This document shows positions 1-11,620 of a stretch of 64,000 bases of DNA, in pieces. The notes under the pieces were generated by a model. The model had not been told where the DNA came from. It saw only the letters and a program-made list of their open reading frames with translations, and ran no database searches. How positions within the stretch are numbered: position 1 is the stretch's first letter; every line of letters starts with the position of its first letter. The stretch lies in assembly GCA_016795385.1 (NCBI GenBank), contig JAEUHI010000036.1, positions 60,421-124,420 on the forward strand. The letters are read 5' to 3'. The stretch comes from Verrucomicrobiales bacterium (GTDB taxonomy: Bacteria > Verrucomicrobiota > Verrucomicrobiia > Verrucomicrobiales > DEV007). Position numbers and translations under genes: made by a program.

Positions 1-2
1 AG

Positions 3-2003
3 CCGCTCGCGATCGGCACCGATCGACTCGCGCTCTCCGGACTCACCCTCCGCGGACACGTCCGGCTCGCCGGCGACGATGCCTCCCGTGGCACGCTCCT
101 CGCCTGGCAGCCTCCCGGTGCCGATCAAGCCGTGCCTTTCGCCGAGGGAGCCGAAGTCGAGATCGTCCGCGGCGCCTACGGCGGCAATGAGGGGGAAGGC
201 AGCTCCGCCCTGACCCAGGCGCGCCTCTATCTCGAGACCGACGAAATCCTCTCGGGCAACCTCCTCTCGCTCGATGCCGACAAGATCGTCTTCGAGAGCC
301 GCATCACCGGTCGCATCGAGGTCGATGCCTCGAAGGTGAGGGCCGTCGATACCGGCACCTCCGGCCGCATCCTCGGTGGCTTCCGCGATCACGAATGGGA
401 GGAAGTCGAGGCCGCCCCCGAGGAGATCGAGATCACCGACGAGAGCGTCACCATGCGCGGCGGATCTTTCGGAAATCCGTCCATCCTCCTCGGCGATCGC
501 GTCAAGTTCCAGACCGAGTGGCAGGAATCCTACGGCGCCATGACCCTGCGCCTTTTCGCCTCCGGAGCCGATGCCAACGTTCCCTCCACCGATGTCATCA
601 TCGCCGCCCAGGGGAACCGGCTTTTCATCGGCAAGCTCAATGAGAACGGCGCCTTCTCCTTCTCCGGCGATCAGATCCCCATTGTCAACAACCGCGCCAC
701 CATCGATCTCCTCACCAGCCCGAAAAACGTCGAGGTCCTCATCAACGGAAAGTCCGCCCTCACCCTCAAGGTCGAGCGCGACAAAGTCTCCGGAAACGGT
801 CTCTATTTCAAAATGGGCGGAGGCTGGCAGGGATGGAATCAAGCCGGCAGCGCCATCGTCATCAGCGAATTTCGCATCGAAAATTCCCCCGGCAGCGTTC
901 CTCTCCGCCTCATCGATCCCCGCGCCAAGACCCACGCCCTCGCCATCCCGCGGGCCATGCGCGAGAAGCCGCCCACCCATCTCTTGATCGCACCCAATGG
1001 CGACCTCCTCCGCGGCGCCCTCGAGTCCGCCGATGCCGATACCGTGAAATTCTTCGCCAACGGAACCAGCCTCGAGATCCCCCGTCTCCGCGTCTCCAGC
1101 ATCGTGCGACTCGCCGCCCCTGAACCATCGCCGGGAACGACCCAGGCCGAGCCGGCAAAGGCAGAGAAACCCGACGAGTCCGAAAATGAGATCGAGGAAG
1201 TGGAAGAAGAGGACGTGGAAGCGGAAGAGACCGGAGAAGCCACGGAAGAGCCCCCTCTCGACGCCGCTCATCAGCTCATCCTCGCCGGCTACGATTTTCC
1301 GGTCACCCACCAGCTCGTCCTCCGCGATGGCAGCCGGCTCCGCCTCTCTGGAAAAGGCGTCGAACAGGGCCAGCTCTCCGGCGATTCCGCGATCCTTGGA
1401 AAATGCCTCGTCTCGCTCGAGCAAATCCGCCGGATCGACCGCACCCCACCGCGTCCCCTCGTCGAGGCCAAGCCCATGGATTTGATCGCCTTCCACGATT
1501 GGCAGACGGTCTTCACGCCCGATCCGGTCATCCCCGATCCCGCCGGATCCCCCGCTTCACCCCTCGTCGGCAAACCCGCCTCCGATTTCAAGCTGACCTT
1601 GCTCGACGACTCCACCTTTTCCCTCGCCGACCATCAGAACAAAGTCGTCGTCCTCGATTTCTGGGCGACCTGGTGCGGCCCGTGTATCAAGGCCATGCCG
1701 GAGGTGATGGGAGCCGTCGGTGCCTTCCCCCCAGACGCCGTCACCTTCCTCGCCGTGAACCAAGGCGAGACCCCGCCCCTCATCACCGGTTTCCTCGAGG
1801 CCCGCCAGTGGCAGGACATTCCCGTCGCTCTCGATTTCAATCTGAAGGTCAGCAAAGCCTACGAGGTCGAATCCATTCCCCACACCGTCGTCATCGATCC
1901 CCAGGGAAAAATCGCGTGGGTCCACACCGGCTACAGCCCCGATCTCAAACAAAAGCTCTTCGAGGCCATCGCGGGGATTCTGTCGGGTGGCCCGCGGCCC
2001 TGA
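3..2003 (+). CDS. Thioredoxin-like (TlpA/redoxin) multidomain protein, 5'-truncated
   Basis: The frame is open to the left edge, so the N terminus is outside the window; 666 residues are visible. After a beta-rich region of repeated 'L...G...D' phrases comes a stretch resembling a concanavalin/LamG-like fold (about nt 480-900), then a Glu-rich linker (about nt 1170-1250), then a C-terminal thioredoxin fold. The redox motif WATWCGPC is at nt 1662-1685, followed by the cis-Pro loop (ESIPHTVVID). The family reduces or oxidises extracytoplasmic disulfides. The fusion to long beta domains is known in PVC bacteria, where the role is unclear. The following ABC gene starts 77 nt later and need not be co-functional. 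The redoxin call is solid; the upstream domains are inferred. Confidence 0.8.
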   Translation, partial: PLAIGTDRLALSGLTLRGHVRLAGDDASRGTLLAWQPPGADQAVPFAEGAEVEIVRGAYGGNEGEGSSALTQARLYLETDEILSGNLLSLDADKIVFESRITGRIEVDASKVRAVDTGTSGRILGGFRDHEWEEVEAAPEEIEITDESVTMRGGSFGNPSILLGDRVKFQTEWQESYGAMTLRLFASGADANVPSTDVIIAAQGNRLFIGKLNENGAFSFSGDQIPIVNNRATIDLLTSPKNVEVLINGKSALTLKVERDKVSGNGLYFKMGGGWQGWNQAGSAIVISEFRIENSPGSVPLRLIDPRAKTHALAIPRAMREKPPTHLLIAPNGDLLRGALESADADTVKFFANGTSLEIPRLRVSSIVRLAAPEPSPGTTQAEPAKAEKPDESENEIEEVEEEDVEAEETGEATEEPPLDAAHQLILAGYDFPVTHQLVLRDGSRLRLSGKGVEQGQLSGDSAILGKCLVSLEQIRRIDRTPPRPLVEAKPMDLIAFHDWQTVFTPDPVIPDPAGSPASPLVGKPASDFKLTLLDDSTFSLADHQNKVVVLDFWATWCGPCIKAMPEVMGAVGAFPPDAVTFLAVNQGETPPLITGFLEARQWQDIPVALDFNLKVSKAYEVESIPHTVVIDPQGKIAWVHTGYSPDLKQKLFEAIAGILSGGPRP

Positions 2004-2080
2004 CCCCTCGGCGTGTGTCCGAAAGGGACCAAATTCCTTGTCCCCCGGCGTGAAATCCGCTACAGGAATCGCGCACAGAC

Positions 2081-3172
2081 ATGGTCTCCCTCTCCATCCG
2101 CGGACTCGTGAAACGCTTCGGCGATCTCGTCGCCCTCGACCACGTCGATCTCGAGATCGCCGGGGGCGAACTTTTCTTTCTGCTCGGCCCCTCCGGCTGT
2201 GGCAAGACCACCCTCCTCCGCGCCATCGCCGGCTTTCACTTTCCGGATGAGGGCAGCATCCACTTCGATGGAGACGACGTCACCCGCGTGCCGCCCCACA
2301 GGCGCGAGACCGGCATGATGTTCCAGAGCTACGCCCTCTGGCCCCATCTCAACGTCTTTCGCAACGTCGCCTTTGGGCTCGAGGAACGCCGCGTCTCCAA
2401 GAGCGAAATCAAAAGCCGCGTCGAGGAAGCCCTCGCCATGGTGCGGATGGAAGGTCTCGGCACCCGCAAGATCAACCAGCTCTCCGGCGGACAGCAACAG
2501 CGCGTCGCCCTCGCCCGTGCCCTCGTCATCCGGCCGCGTTGCCTCCTCCTCGACGAACCCCTCTCGAACCTCGATGCCAAACTCCGCATCGAAATGCGCG
2601 GCGAGATCCGCCGCATCTGCAAGGACTTCGGTCTCACCGCGATCTACGTCACCCACGATCAGAAGGAAGCCCTTTCCATGGCCGATCGCATGGCCGTGCT
2701 CGACGCCGGACGCCTTGCCCAGGTCGGCACCCCGGAGGAACTCTACCGCCGCCCCGCCAACGCCTTCGTCGCCGGGTTCGTCGGCGAGACCAATCTCATC
2801 CCCGGCACCGCCGCCTTCGTCTCCGGCGAAAACCAGTACGTCCGCACCGCTTTTGGTGATCTGGCAGGACGCGTCGTCGCGCCCGATTGGAAACCGCAGC
2901 CCGGCGAAGCCGTGACCCTCTCGATCCGCCCCGAGTGCCTTTCCCTTTCCCCCACCCCACCCGTCCAGAACGGCATCGCCGGCACCCTCGAAGACTCCGT
3001 CTACCTCGGCGAAATCGCCCAATACACCCTGCGTCCCGGCGGACAAGAGAACCCGCTCCACCTTTCCGAACTGAACCCCCGCCGCGTCCTCCGCGACACC
3101 GGCACCACCTTCTACGCGAGTGCGAAGCCGGAGGATATCGTGGTGTTGCCAGGTTCGCCTGCTGGAGACTGA
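2081..3172 (+). CDS. ABC importer ATPase, FbpC/PotA type (iron or polyamine class)
   Basis: A 363-residue nucleotide-binding subunit of a solute importer. All motifs are intact: Walker A GPSGCGKTT (36-44), Q-loop FQ (81-82), signature LSGGQQQR (134-141), Walker B LLLDEP (155-160) and H-loop His192. The C-terminal ~120 residues form a TOBE-like domain, as in FbpC, PotA and CysA. Length and the sequence 'MMFQSYALWPHLNV' fit the Fe3+/spermidine/thiosulfate class, but the substrate cannot be decided. The next gene is a family-1 solute-binding protein, so the two probably belong to one transporter. No membrane permease is encoded beside them in this window. Confidence 0.93.
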   Translation: MVSLSIRGLVKRFGDLVALDHVDLEIAGGELFFLLGPSGCGKTTLLRAIAGFHFPDEGSIHFDGDDVTRVPPHRRETGMMFQSYALWPHLNVFRNVAFGLEERRVSKSEIKSRVEEALAMVRMEGLGTRKINQLSGGQQQRVALARALVIRPRCLLLDEPLSNLDAKLRIEMRGEIRRICKDFGLTAIYVTHDQKEALSMADRMAVLDAGRLAQVGTPEELYRRPANAFVAGFVGETNLIPGTAAFVSGENQYVRTAFGDLAGRVVAPDWKPQPGEAVTLSIRPECLSLSPTPPVQNGIAGTLEDSVYLGEIAQYTLRPGGQENPLHLSELNPRRVLRDTGTTFYASAKPEDIVVLPGSPAGD

Positions 3173-3175
3173 GAT

Positions 3176-3257
3176 GCCTACGGAACACACCGAATACACG
3201 GAAATGGAAGAATACCGACCCAGAAACCTTTCCGTGTTTTCCGCGTGTTCCGTAGGC
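3176..3257. repeat. Dispersed inverted repeat, copy 1 (TACGGAACAC family)
   Basis: Two ~27-nt arms, at 3176-3202 and 3231-3257, are imperfect reverse complements, both built from 'gcctacggaacac' and 'cggaatacacgg' phrases. The same phrases recur as an inverted pair at 54439-54628. They give rise to spurious 'PTEHTEYTE' translations. The element sits between the ATPase and the binding-protein genes and could act as a weak terminator or simply be a dispersed palindrome. It has no T-run. Confidence 0.7.
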
Positions 3258-3320
3258 CGCTCCACAAATGCCCGCAAATCATCCTGACTGTGATCTGATT
3301 CCCTAAGCCGCCGTCTCCCT

Positions 3321-3372
3321 TTCTGACCCTTTACTTTTTACCTTTCACCTTTTACTGCGGCCGAAGGCCGCA
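3321..3372 (+). promoter_or_regulatory. ACCTTTT repeats plus GC hairpin at a start codon
   Basis: A pyrimidine-rich stretch of degenerate TTTACCTTTCACC repeats (3321-3355) is followed by the perfect hairpin TGCGGCC-GAA-GGCCGCA (3356-3372), which ends 2 nt before the ATG of the binding-protein gene. A hairpin there would hinder ribosome access. A sister copy with the same order stands before the ABC-2 permease gene (44976-45022). The regulatory role is inferred. Confidence 0.4.
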
Positions 3373-3374
3373 AA

Positions 3375-5045
3375 ATGCTCCCCCGCCTCGCCATCGTCCT
3401 TGCCTTGCTCGCCGCGGTCCTCGTGGCGCCCTTCGTGCTGCGCCCGAAGGAAGAGAAGGTTTCTGAAAAGGCCGAGCGGCTCGTCATCATCACGCCGCAC
3501 ATCGAGTCGATCCAGGCCGAGTACGCGCGGGCCTTCCGCACCCATATGCGTGCCGCGCACGGACGCGAGGTTGTGATCGATTGGCGTCAGCCCGGCGGCA
3601 CCTCCGAGATCGCGCGTTTCCTCCGCTCCGAATACTCGACCCGCTTCGAAACCCTCTGGCGCGAGCGCACCGGACTCCCCTTCACCCTCGCGATCCGCGA
3701 CGCCTTCACCAATCCCAAACTCGCCCCTGACAAAAGCACCCAAGAGGGTTCGATGCCCGACCCGACCCTCTTGAAAAACGCCACGCCCGAAGCCCAGGCC
3801 ACGGCCGCCAGACAGCTCTTCCTCGACTCCGACATCGGGGCGGGCATCGATCTGTTCTTCGGCGGCGGCGCCTTCGACTTCGAGCGCCAGGCCGCGGCGG
3901 GACTCCTCGTCGCCCGCGATGCCAGCGGCCGTTTCGGTCCCGCCGCACTTGCCGAGGCCCATCCCGATTGGTTCAGCGACGCCGTCATGCCAAAATCCTT
4001 CAGCGGCGAACCCTTTCGCGATCCCGCGTATCGCTGGGTCGGGACGGTGCTCTCCGCCTTCGGCATCTGCTACAACCGCGATTCCCTCGCCCGCCTCGGC
4101 ATCGAGTCGCCTCCCGGCGAATGGAGCGATCTCGAGGATCCCCGCTATCGAGGTCACATCGCCCTCGCCGATCCGACGAAATCCGGCTCGACGACGAAGG
4201 CCTTTGAAATGCTCGTTCAGGAGCGCATCCAGACCCTCGCCCGCGAACGCGGGCTGTCGGGTGATGCCGCCGTCGCCGCCGGTTGGGACGACGCCATGCG
4301 CCTCATTCTCCGCATCAGCGCGAACAGCCGCTACTTCACCGACTCGTCCGCCAAGGTCCCGCGCGATGTCGCGATGGGCGACGCCGCCGTCGGCATGTGC
4401 ATCGACTTCTACGGGCGCAGCTACAACGAACTCTATCGAGATCCCGCCACCGGGGAATCCCGCATCGAATTCGTGATGCCCCGCGGCGGCACCTCGATCG
4501 GTGCCGATCCCATCGGTTTGCTCCGCGGCGCGCCGAGTCCGGAGCTCGCCCATCGTTTCATCGAATTCGTCCTTTCTCCCGAAGGACAAAAGATCTGGAA
4601 CTACCGCGTCGGCGCTCCCGGAGGTCCGACCCGCCACGCCCTGCGCCGACCACCGATCCGGCGCGACTTCTACGTGGAGGCGAACTTCCCCCACATGACC
4701 GATCCCACCTTCGATCCCTACCGTGCCGCCGAGGGCTTCACCTATCATCCCGAGTGGACCGGATCGCTCTTCGCTCCGCTGCGTTTCGTCATCCGTGCCG
4801 CCTGCATGGATCCGCACGAGGAACAGATCGCCGCGTGGGAAGCCCTCGTCGCCGCCGGACTCCCCGCCGAAGGTCTCGCCGCCTTTGAAGAGGTCGGACC
4901 AATCTCCTACGAAGCCGTTGTCCACCAAATCGGCCCCGCCCTGAAGAACAGCGACAAGGTCGCCCAAGTCCGGCTCGGACGCGAGTTGGCGGAGCAGTTC
5001 CGGGCGAGGTACTTGGCGATTGCGGCGGAATATGCAGGGAGGTGA
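3375..5045 (+). CDS. Extracellular solute-binding protein of an ABC importer
   Basis: A 556-residue periplasmic substrate-binding protein of the large family-1/iron class. An N-terminal hydrophobic segment (residues 3-22, LPRLAIVLALLAAVLVAPF) acts as a signal or membrane anchor and carries no lipobox Cys. The body has typical two-lobe phrases such as 'LVIITPHIESI' and 'GICYNRDSLARLGIESPPGEWSDLEDPRYRGHIALADP' with the usual Trp-Asp-Leu hinge. It is longer than the ~330-residue FbpA type because of inserts and a C-terminal extension. It follows the ATPase gene by 202 nt that contain a palindrome and a start-site hairpin. The substrate is unknown. Confidence 0.88.
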   Translation: MLPRLAIVLALLAAVLVAPFVLRPKEEKVSEKAERLVIITPHIESIQAEYARAFRTHMRAAHGREVVIDWRQPGGTSEIARFLRSEYSTRFETLWRERTGLPFTLAIRDAFTNPKLAPDKSTQEGSMPDPTLLKNATPEAQATAARQLFLDSDIGAGIDLFFGGGAFDFERQAAAGLLVARDASGRFGPAALAEAHPDWFSDAVMPKSFSGEPFRDPAYRWVGTVLSAFGICYNRDSLARLGIESPPGEWSDLEDPRYRGHIALADPTKSGSTTKAFEMLVQERIQTLARERGLSGDAAVAAGWDDAMRLILRISANSRYFTDSSAKVPRDVAMGDAAVGMCIDFYGRSYNELYRDPATGESRIEFVMPRGGTSIGADPIGLLRGAPSPELAHRFIEFVLSPEGQKIWNYRVGAPGGPTRHALRRPPIRRDFYVEANFPHMTDPTFDPYRAAEGFTYHPEWTGSLFAPLRFVIRAACMDPHEEQIAAWEALVAAGLPAEGLAAFEEVGPISYEAVVHQIGPALKNSDKVAQVRLGRELAEQFRARYLAIAAEYAGR

Positions 5046-5119
5046 GACTCTCGCCCCCTCACGCCAACGCGCCGAAACCGGGCTTGCCCCCATTCCCGGC
5101 CCTGCCCTAGGCTCTTTCC

Positions 5120-7243
5120 ATGAGCCTGAACCGCTTCCTTCTCGCCGGCCTCTTTCTCGCCGCCGCTCCCCTCGCCCGGGCCGAGTTCCTCGCCGGAGCC
5201 GCGATCACCGATGTGACGCCGAAACAGCTCCCCGTCCTCGTCAACGGAGGCATGACGAGCCGCTCGGTCGAGAAGATCAAGACGCCGGTCAACGCGCGCT
5301 CGCTCGCCTTTTCCGACGGGAAGGAGAAGGTCGTCATCGTCGTCGTGGACAGTTGCATGATGGGGCGCGACCTCCTCGATCAGGCGAAGGAAATCGCGGC
5401 AGAGAAGGCCGGCATCCCGCGCGAGCGCATCCTCATCTCGGCGACGCACACCCACACCGCGCCCTCGAGCATGGGCTGTCTTGGCACCGACGCGGATCCG
5501 GTGTATTCGCCCTTCCTCGTGAAGAAACTCGTCGAGGCCATCCTCGCGCCGCTCGCGAAACTCCAGCCTGCCAAGATCGGCTGGGGCGAGATCGATGCGG
5601 GCGACTACACCGCGCTGCGACGCTGGGTCATCCATCCGAAATTCATGCGCGAGGATCCCTTCGGCAATCTCACGGTGCGGGCGAACATGCACGCGGCGAC
5701 GAACTGGGATCACGTCACCGGTCCGAGCGGTCCCGAGGACCCGATGCTGCAGGTGATCTCGGTGCAGACCGCGGAGGGAAAACCGCTCGGCCTTCTCGCG
5801 AATTTCTCGATGCACTACTTCGGCGACCAGGACATCAGCGCGGATTACTTCGGGCTCTTTTCGAACGGGCTTCAGGACCAACTCGATCCCGGCAAGACCG
5901 GCTTTGTCGCGATGATGTCGCACGGCTGCAGCGGCGATATCTGGCGTCATGATTACGAGAAAAGTCCCGAGCGGGGGAAAGATGGGCCGACGATCGAAAG
6001 CTACTCCGCCGATCTGATCGCTCTCGCGTTGAAAGCGATCGATGGCATCGCCTACGAAAGTCCCGCCTCCATCGCGATGAGCGAAACACGCATGACCCTG
6101 AACTATCGCGTGCCGGACAAACAGCGTCTCGAATGGGCCCAAAAGATCGTCGCGGAGATGGGCGACCGACTGCCCAAAACCCAGCCCGAGGTCTATGCGA
6201 AGGAGCAGATCATCCTCCACGAACGGCAGAAGACCGAGATTGTCGTGCAGGGATTGCGGATTGGAGAAAACATTGGCATCGCCACGACGCCGAACGAGAC
6301 CTACGCCCTGACCGGGCTCAAGATCAAAGCGGCCAGTCCTTTGCCGAACACGATGGTGATCGAACTCGCCAATGGCGGCGACGGCTACATTCCCCCGCCG
6401 GAACAGCATCTCCTCGGCGGCTACAATACCTGGCCGGCGCGTTCGGCGGGACTCGAGGTGAACGCCGAGCCGAAGATCACCGAGGCGGCGATCCAGATGC
6501 TGGAGCAGGCGAGCGGGAAGGTGCGGGTAGATCGACGGGCTACGGCGGGACCGGCCGCGCTGATGACGCTGGATCTGAAACCGAAGGCCTACTGGCGTCT
6601 CGATGAGTTCGCGGGGCCGCGTGCGATCGATTCGTCGCCGAACGGGATCGATGCCTTGATCGAGCCGCGCGTGTTGTTTTACCTGCCCGGACCGAATGAT
6701 GCGGCCTTTGCGAAGGGCGGGATCAATCGCAGCGTGTTTCTGGCGGGCGATCGCTTGAGCGCGAGATTCGAGGGCATGACGAAACGGAACTTCACGGTTT
6801 CCCTTTGGTTTTGGAGCGGCACGTCGGACACGGCCTTGGAAGGCACCGAGTGGCTCCTTTCACGGGGCACGCCTTACGGATCAGCCCGGATCAGCGACCA
6901 GATCGGCCTCCGTCGCGACGGGGAAGGAAACCGTGTCTTGACCTATCAAGGCCCCGGCAACCCCGATCACCCGACCGGAACCTCCGGGAAGATCGAACGC
7001 TGGAGATGGCATCACCTCGCCTTTGCCCGGGAGGGGATGGCCGGACATGTCTTTCTCGATGGGGTTCATCTTACGGCGATGCAGAAACCTAATTTCCCGA
7101 CCGCCAACCCCGATACCTTCTTCTTCGGCGGCAGTTGCACCGGCGAAGGCAATTTCGAAGGCCGCCTCGACGAGATCGCCGTCTTTGACCGCGCCCTGAG
7201 CAAGGAAGAAATCGTCGATCTCTATCGTGCGGGTGCTCCGTGA
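5120..7243 (+). CDS. Neutral/alkaline ceramidase-like protein with C-terminal LamG domain
   Basis: A 707-residue secreted protein with a signal peptide (MSLNRFLLAGLFLAAAPLARA). Residues ~25-440 match the neutral/alkaline non-lysosomal ceramidase N-terminal family: the 'SATHTHTAPSS' His motif, 'NFSMHYFG', and 'SHGCSGDIWR'. Residues ~490-700 form a LamG/concanavalin-like domain ('KAYWRLDEFAGPRAIDSSPNG ... FTVSLWF ... LDEIAVFDRALSKEEI'). The true substrate in PVC bacteria is unproven and could be an amide- or ester-linked lipid or carbohydrate. A Tat-exported paralogue without LamG is at 30223-31614. It stands alone on its strand between the ABC genes and convergent genes. Confidence 0.88.
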   Translation: MSLNRFLLAGLFLAAAPLARAEFLAGAAITDVTPKQLPVLVNGGMTSRSVEKIKTPVNARSLAFSDGKEKVVIVVVDSCMMGRDLLDQAKEIAAEKAGIPRERILISATHTHTAPSSMGCLGTDADPVYSPFLVKKLVEAILAPLAKLQPAKIGWGEIDAGDYTALRRWVIHPKFMREDPFGNLTVRANMHAATNWDHVTGPSGPEDPMLQVISVQTAEGKPLGLLANFSMHYFGDQDISADYFGLFSNGLQDQLDPGKTGFVAMMSHGCSGDIWRHDYEKSPERGKDGPTIESYSADLIALALKAIDGIAYESPASIAMSETRMTLNYRVPDKQRLEWAQKIVAEMGDRLPKTQPEVYAKEQIILHERQKTEIVVQGLRIGENIGIATTPNETYALTGLKIKAASPLPNTMVIELANGGDGYIPPPEQHLLGGYNTWPARSAGLEVNAEPKITEAAIQMLEQASGKVRVDRRATAGPAALMTLDLKPKAYWRLDEFAGPRAIDSSPNGIDALIEPRVLFYLPGPNDAAFAKGGINRSVFLAGDRLSARFEGMTKRNFTVSLWFWSGTSDTALEGTEWLLSRGTPYGSARISDQIGLRRDGEGNRVLTYQGPGNPDHPTGTSGKIERWRWHHLAFAREGMAGHVFLDGVHLTAMQKPNFPTANPDTFFFGGSCTGEGNFEGRLDEIAVFDRALSKEEIVDLYRAGAP

Positions 7244-7317
7244 AGGTGGCTTGGACTTCAGTCGAAGGCTCCCCTGCCATCGCCTGCGACTAAAGTCGCA
7301 GCCACATTCTCCCATCC

Positions 7318-7550
7318 CGGAAGCGTCGCCGCTGACGCGTTCATCGCAGCCGCCTTCGTAGCGGAGCGGGCTACCGTTCCGACCCGAGCGTCCTTTCCAC
7401 GCCCATCGGAAGCGTCGCCGCTTCCGCTACCGCTGACGCGCCCATCGCAGCGCACGTAGCGGAGCGGGCTACCGTTCCGACCCGAGCGTCCTTTCCACGC
7501 CCATCGGAAGTATCGCCGCTTCCGCTACCGCTGGCGCGTTCATCGCAAGC
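7318..7550. repeat. Direct repeats, 98-bp unit, ~2.3 copies
   Basis: This convergent intergenic space (7244-7571) holds no gene. Units starting 'gtagcggagcgggctacc' occur at 7358 and 7456, exactly 98 bp apart and nearly identical. A partial unit ('cggaagcgtcgccgctgacgcg') precedes them at about 7318. Each unit contains short self-complementary phrases (gtagcgg...ccgctac), so each could fold. It separates the convergent ceramidase-like and heme-dehydrogenase genes. Confidence 0.75.
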
Positions 7551-7571
7551 GCCAGGCCACGCCGGACCCGC

Positions 7572-11027
<3,456 letters not shown>

Positions 11028-11192
11028 GAAAGAGCGGGGAGATTCCCACAGTTCTCCCGCCCTTGGCAAGACCCTGATGAAGGGATGTGAGGCGATCTCG
11101 GCTCGGCGACTTCCCTGCGACTGAGGTGCCGCCAAGTCTTCTCAGGCAGCCTTTGCGCTTGCATCCTGCCGCGATCGACCGCTCCTTGCTGG

Positions 11193-11612
11193 ATGAAAAT
11201 CCCCGGTCTCCGCGCCGCCGACGAGAAGGTCGGTGGTCTCGTCCACTTCGGTCGTTTGCTCGACAAGATCCGACTCGCCCAGGCGGGCACCTTGCCGGAG
11301 GGCTATTACCTCGGCGAAGACGACTTCTCCTGGTGGGATGCGCGCTGCTGCCGTTTTCTCGGGGTTTCCTATGCTCCGCTCCGCGCGCTCGTCGAGTCAG
11401 GGGCGAGTGATGAGGAAGCCCTCGCCTGGTGTCGCGAACAGGGTTCGAATCCAAGTGAAGAGCAGATCCACATCTGGAATACTTTCATCCTCAAACGCGG
11501 CTGGCGCGACGAAGCAAGCGCGGGACTCGAGGAAGAAAAAGCCGCCTGCGGCCTTGCCGATCGCGATGACATCCAGACCTTCGTGGAGCTACAGAAAGCC
11601 CAGGAAAGCTGA
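11193..11612 (+). CDS. DUF5069 family protein
   Basis: A 139-residue cytosolic protein with no signal peptide or membrane segment. It has the family's look: 'KIPGLRAADEKVGGLVHFGRLLDKIRLAQAGTLPEGY' near the N terminus, then 'LGEDDFSWWDARCCRFLGVSY' and 'EEALAWCREQG'. The function of DUF5069 is not known. The gene is transcribed away from the heme-dehydrogenase gene and converges on the efflux operon with an 8-nt gap. Confidence 0.85.
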   Translation: MKIPGLRAADEKVGGLVHFGRLLDKIRLAQAGTLPEGYYLGEDDFSWWDARCCRFLGVSYAPLRALVESGASDEEALAWCREQGSNPSEEQIHIWNTFILKRGWRDEASAGLEEEKAACGLADRDDIQTFVELQKAQES

Positions 11613-11620
11613 GCTGCTTT

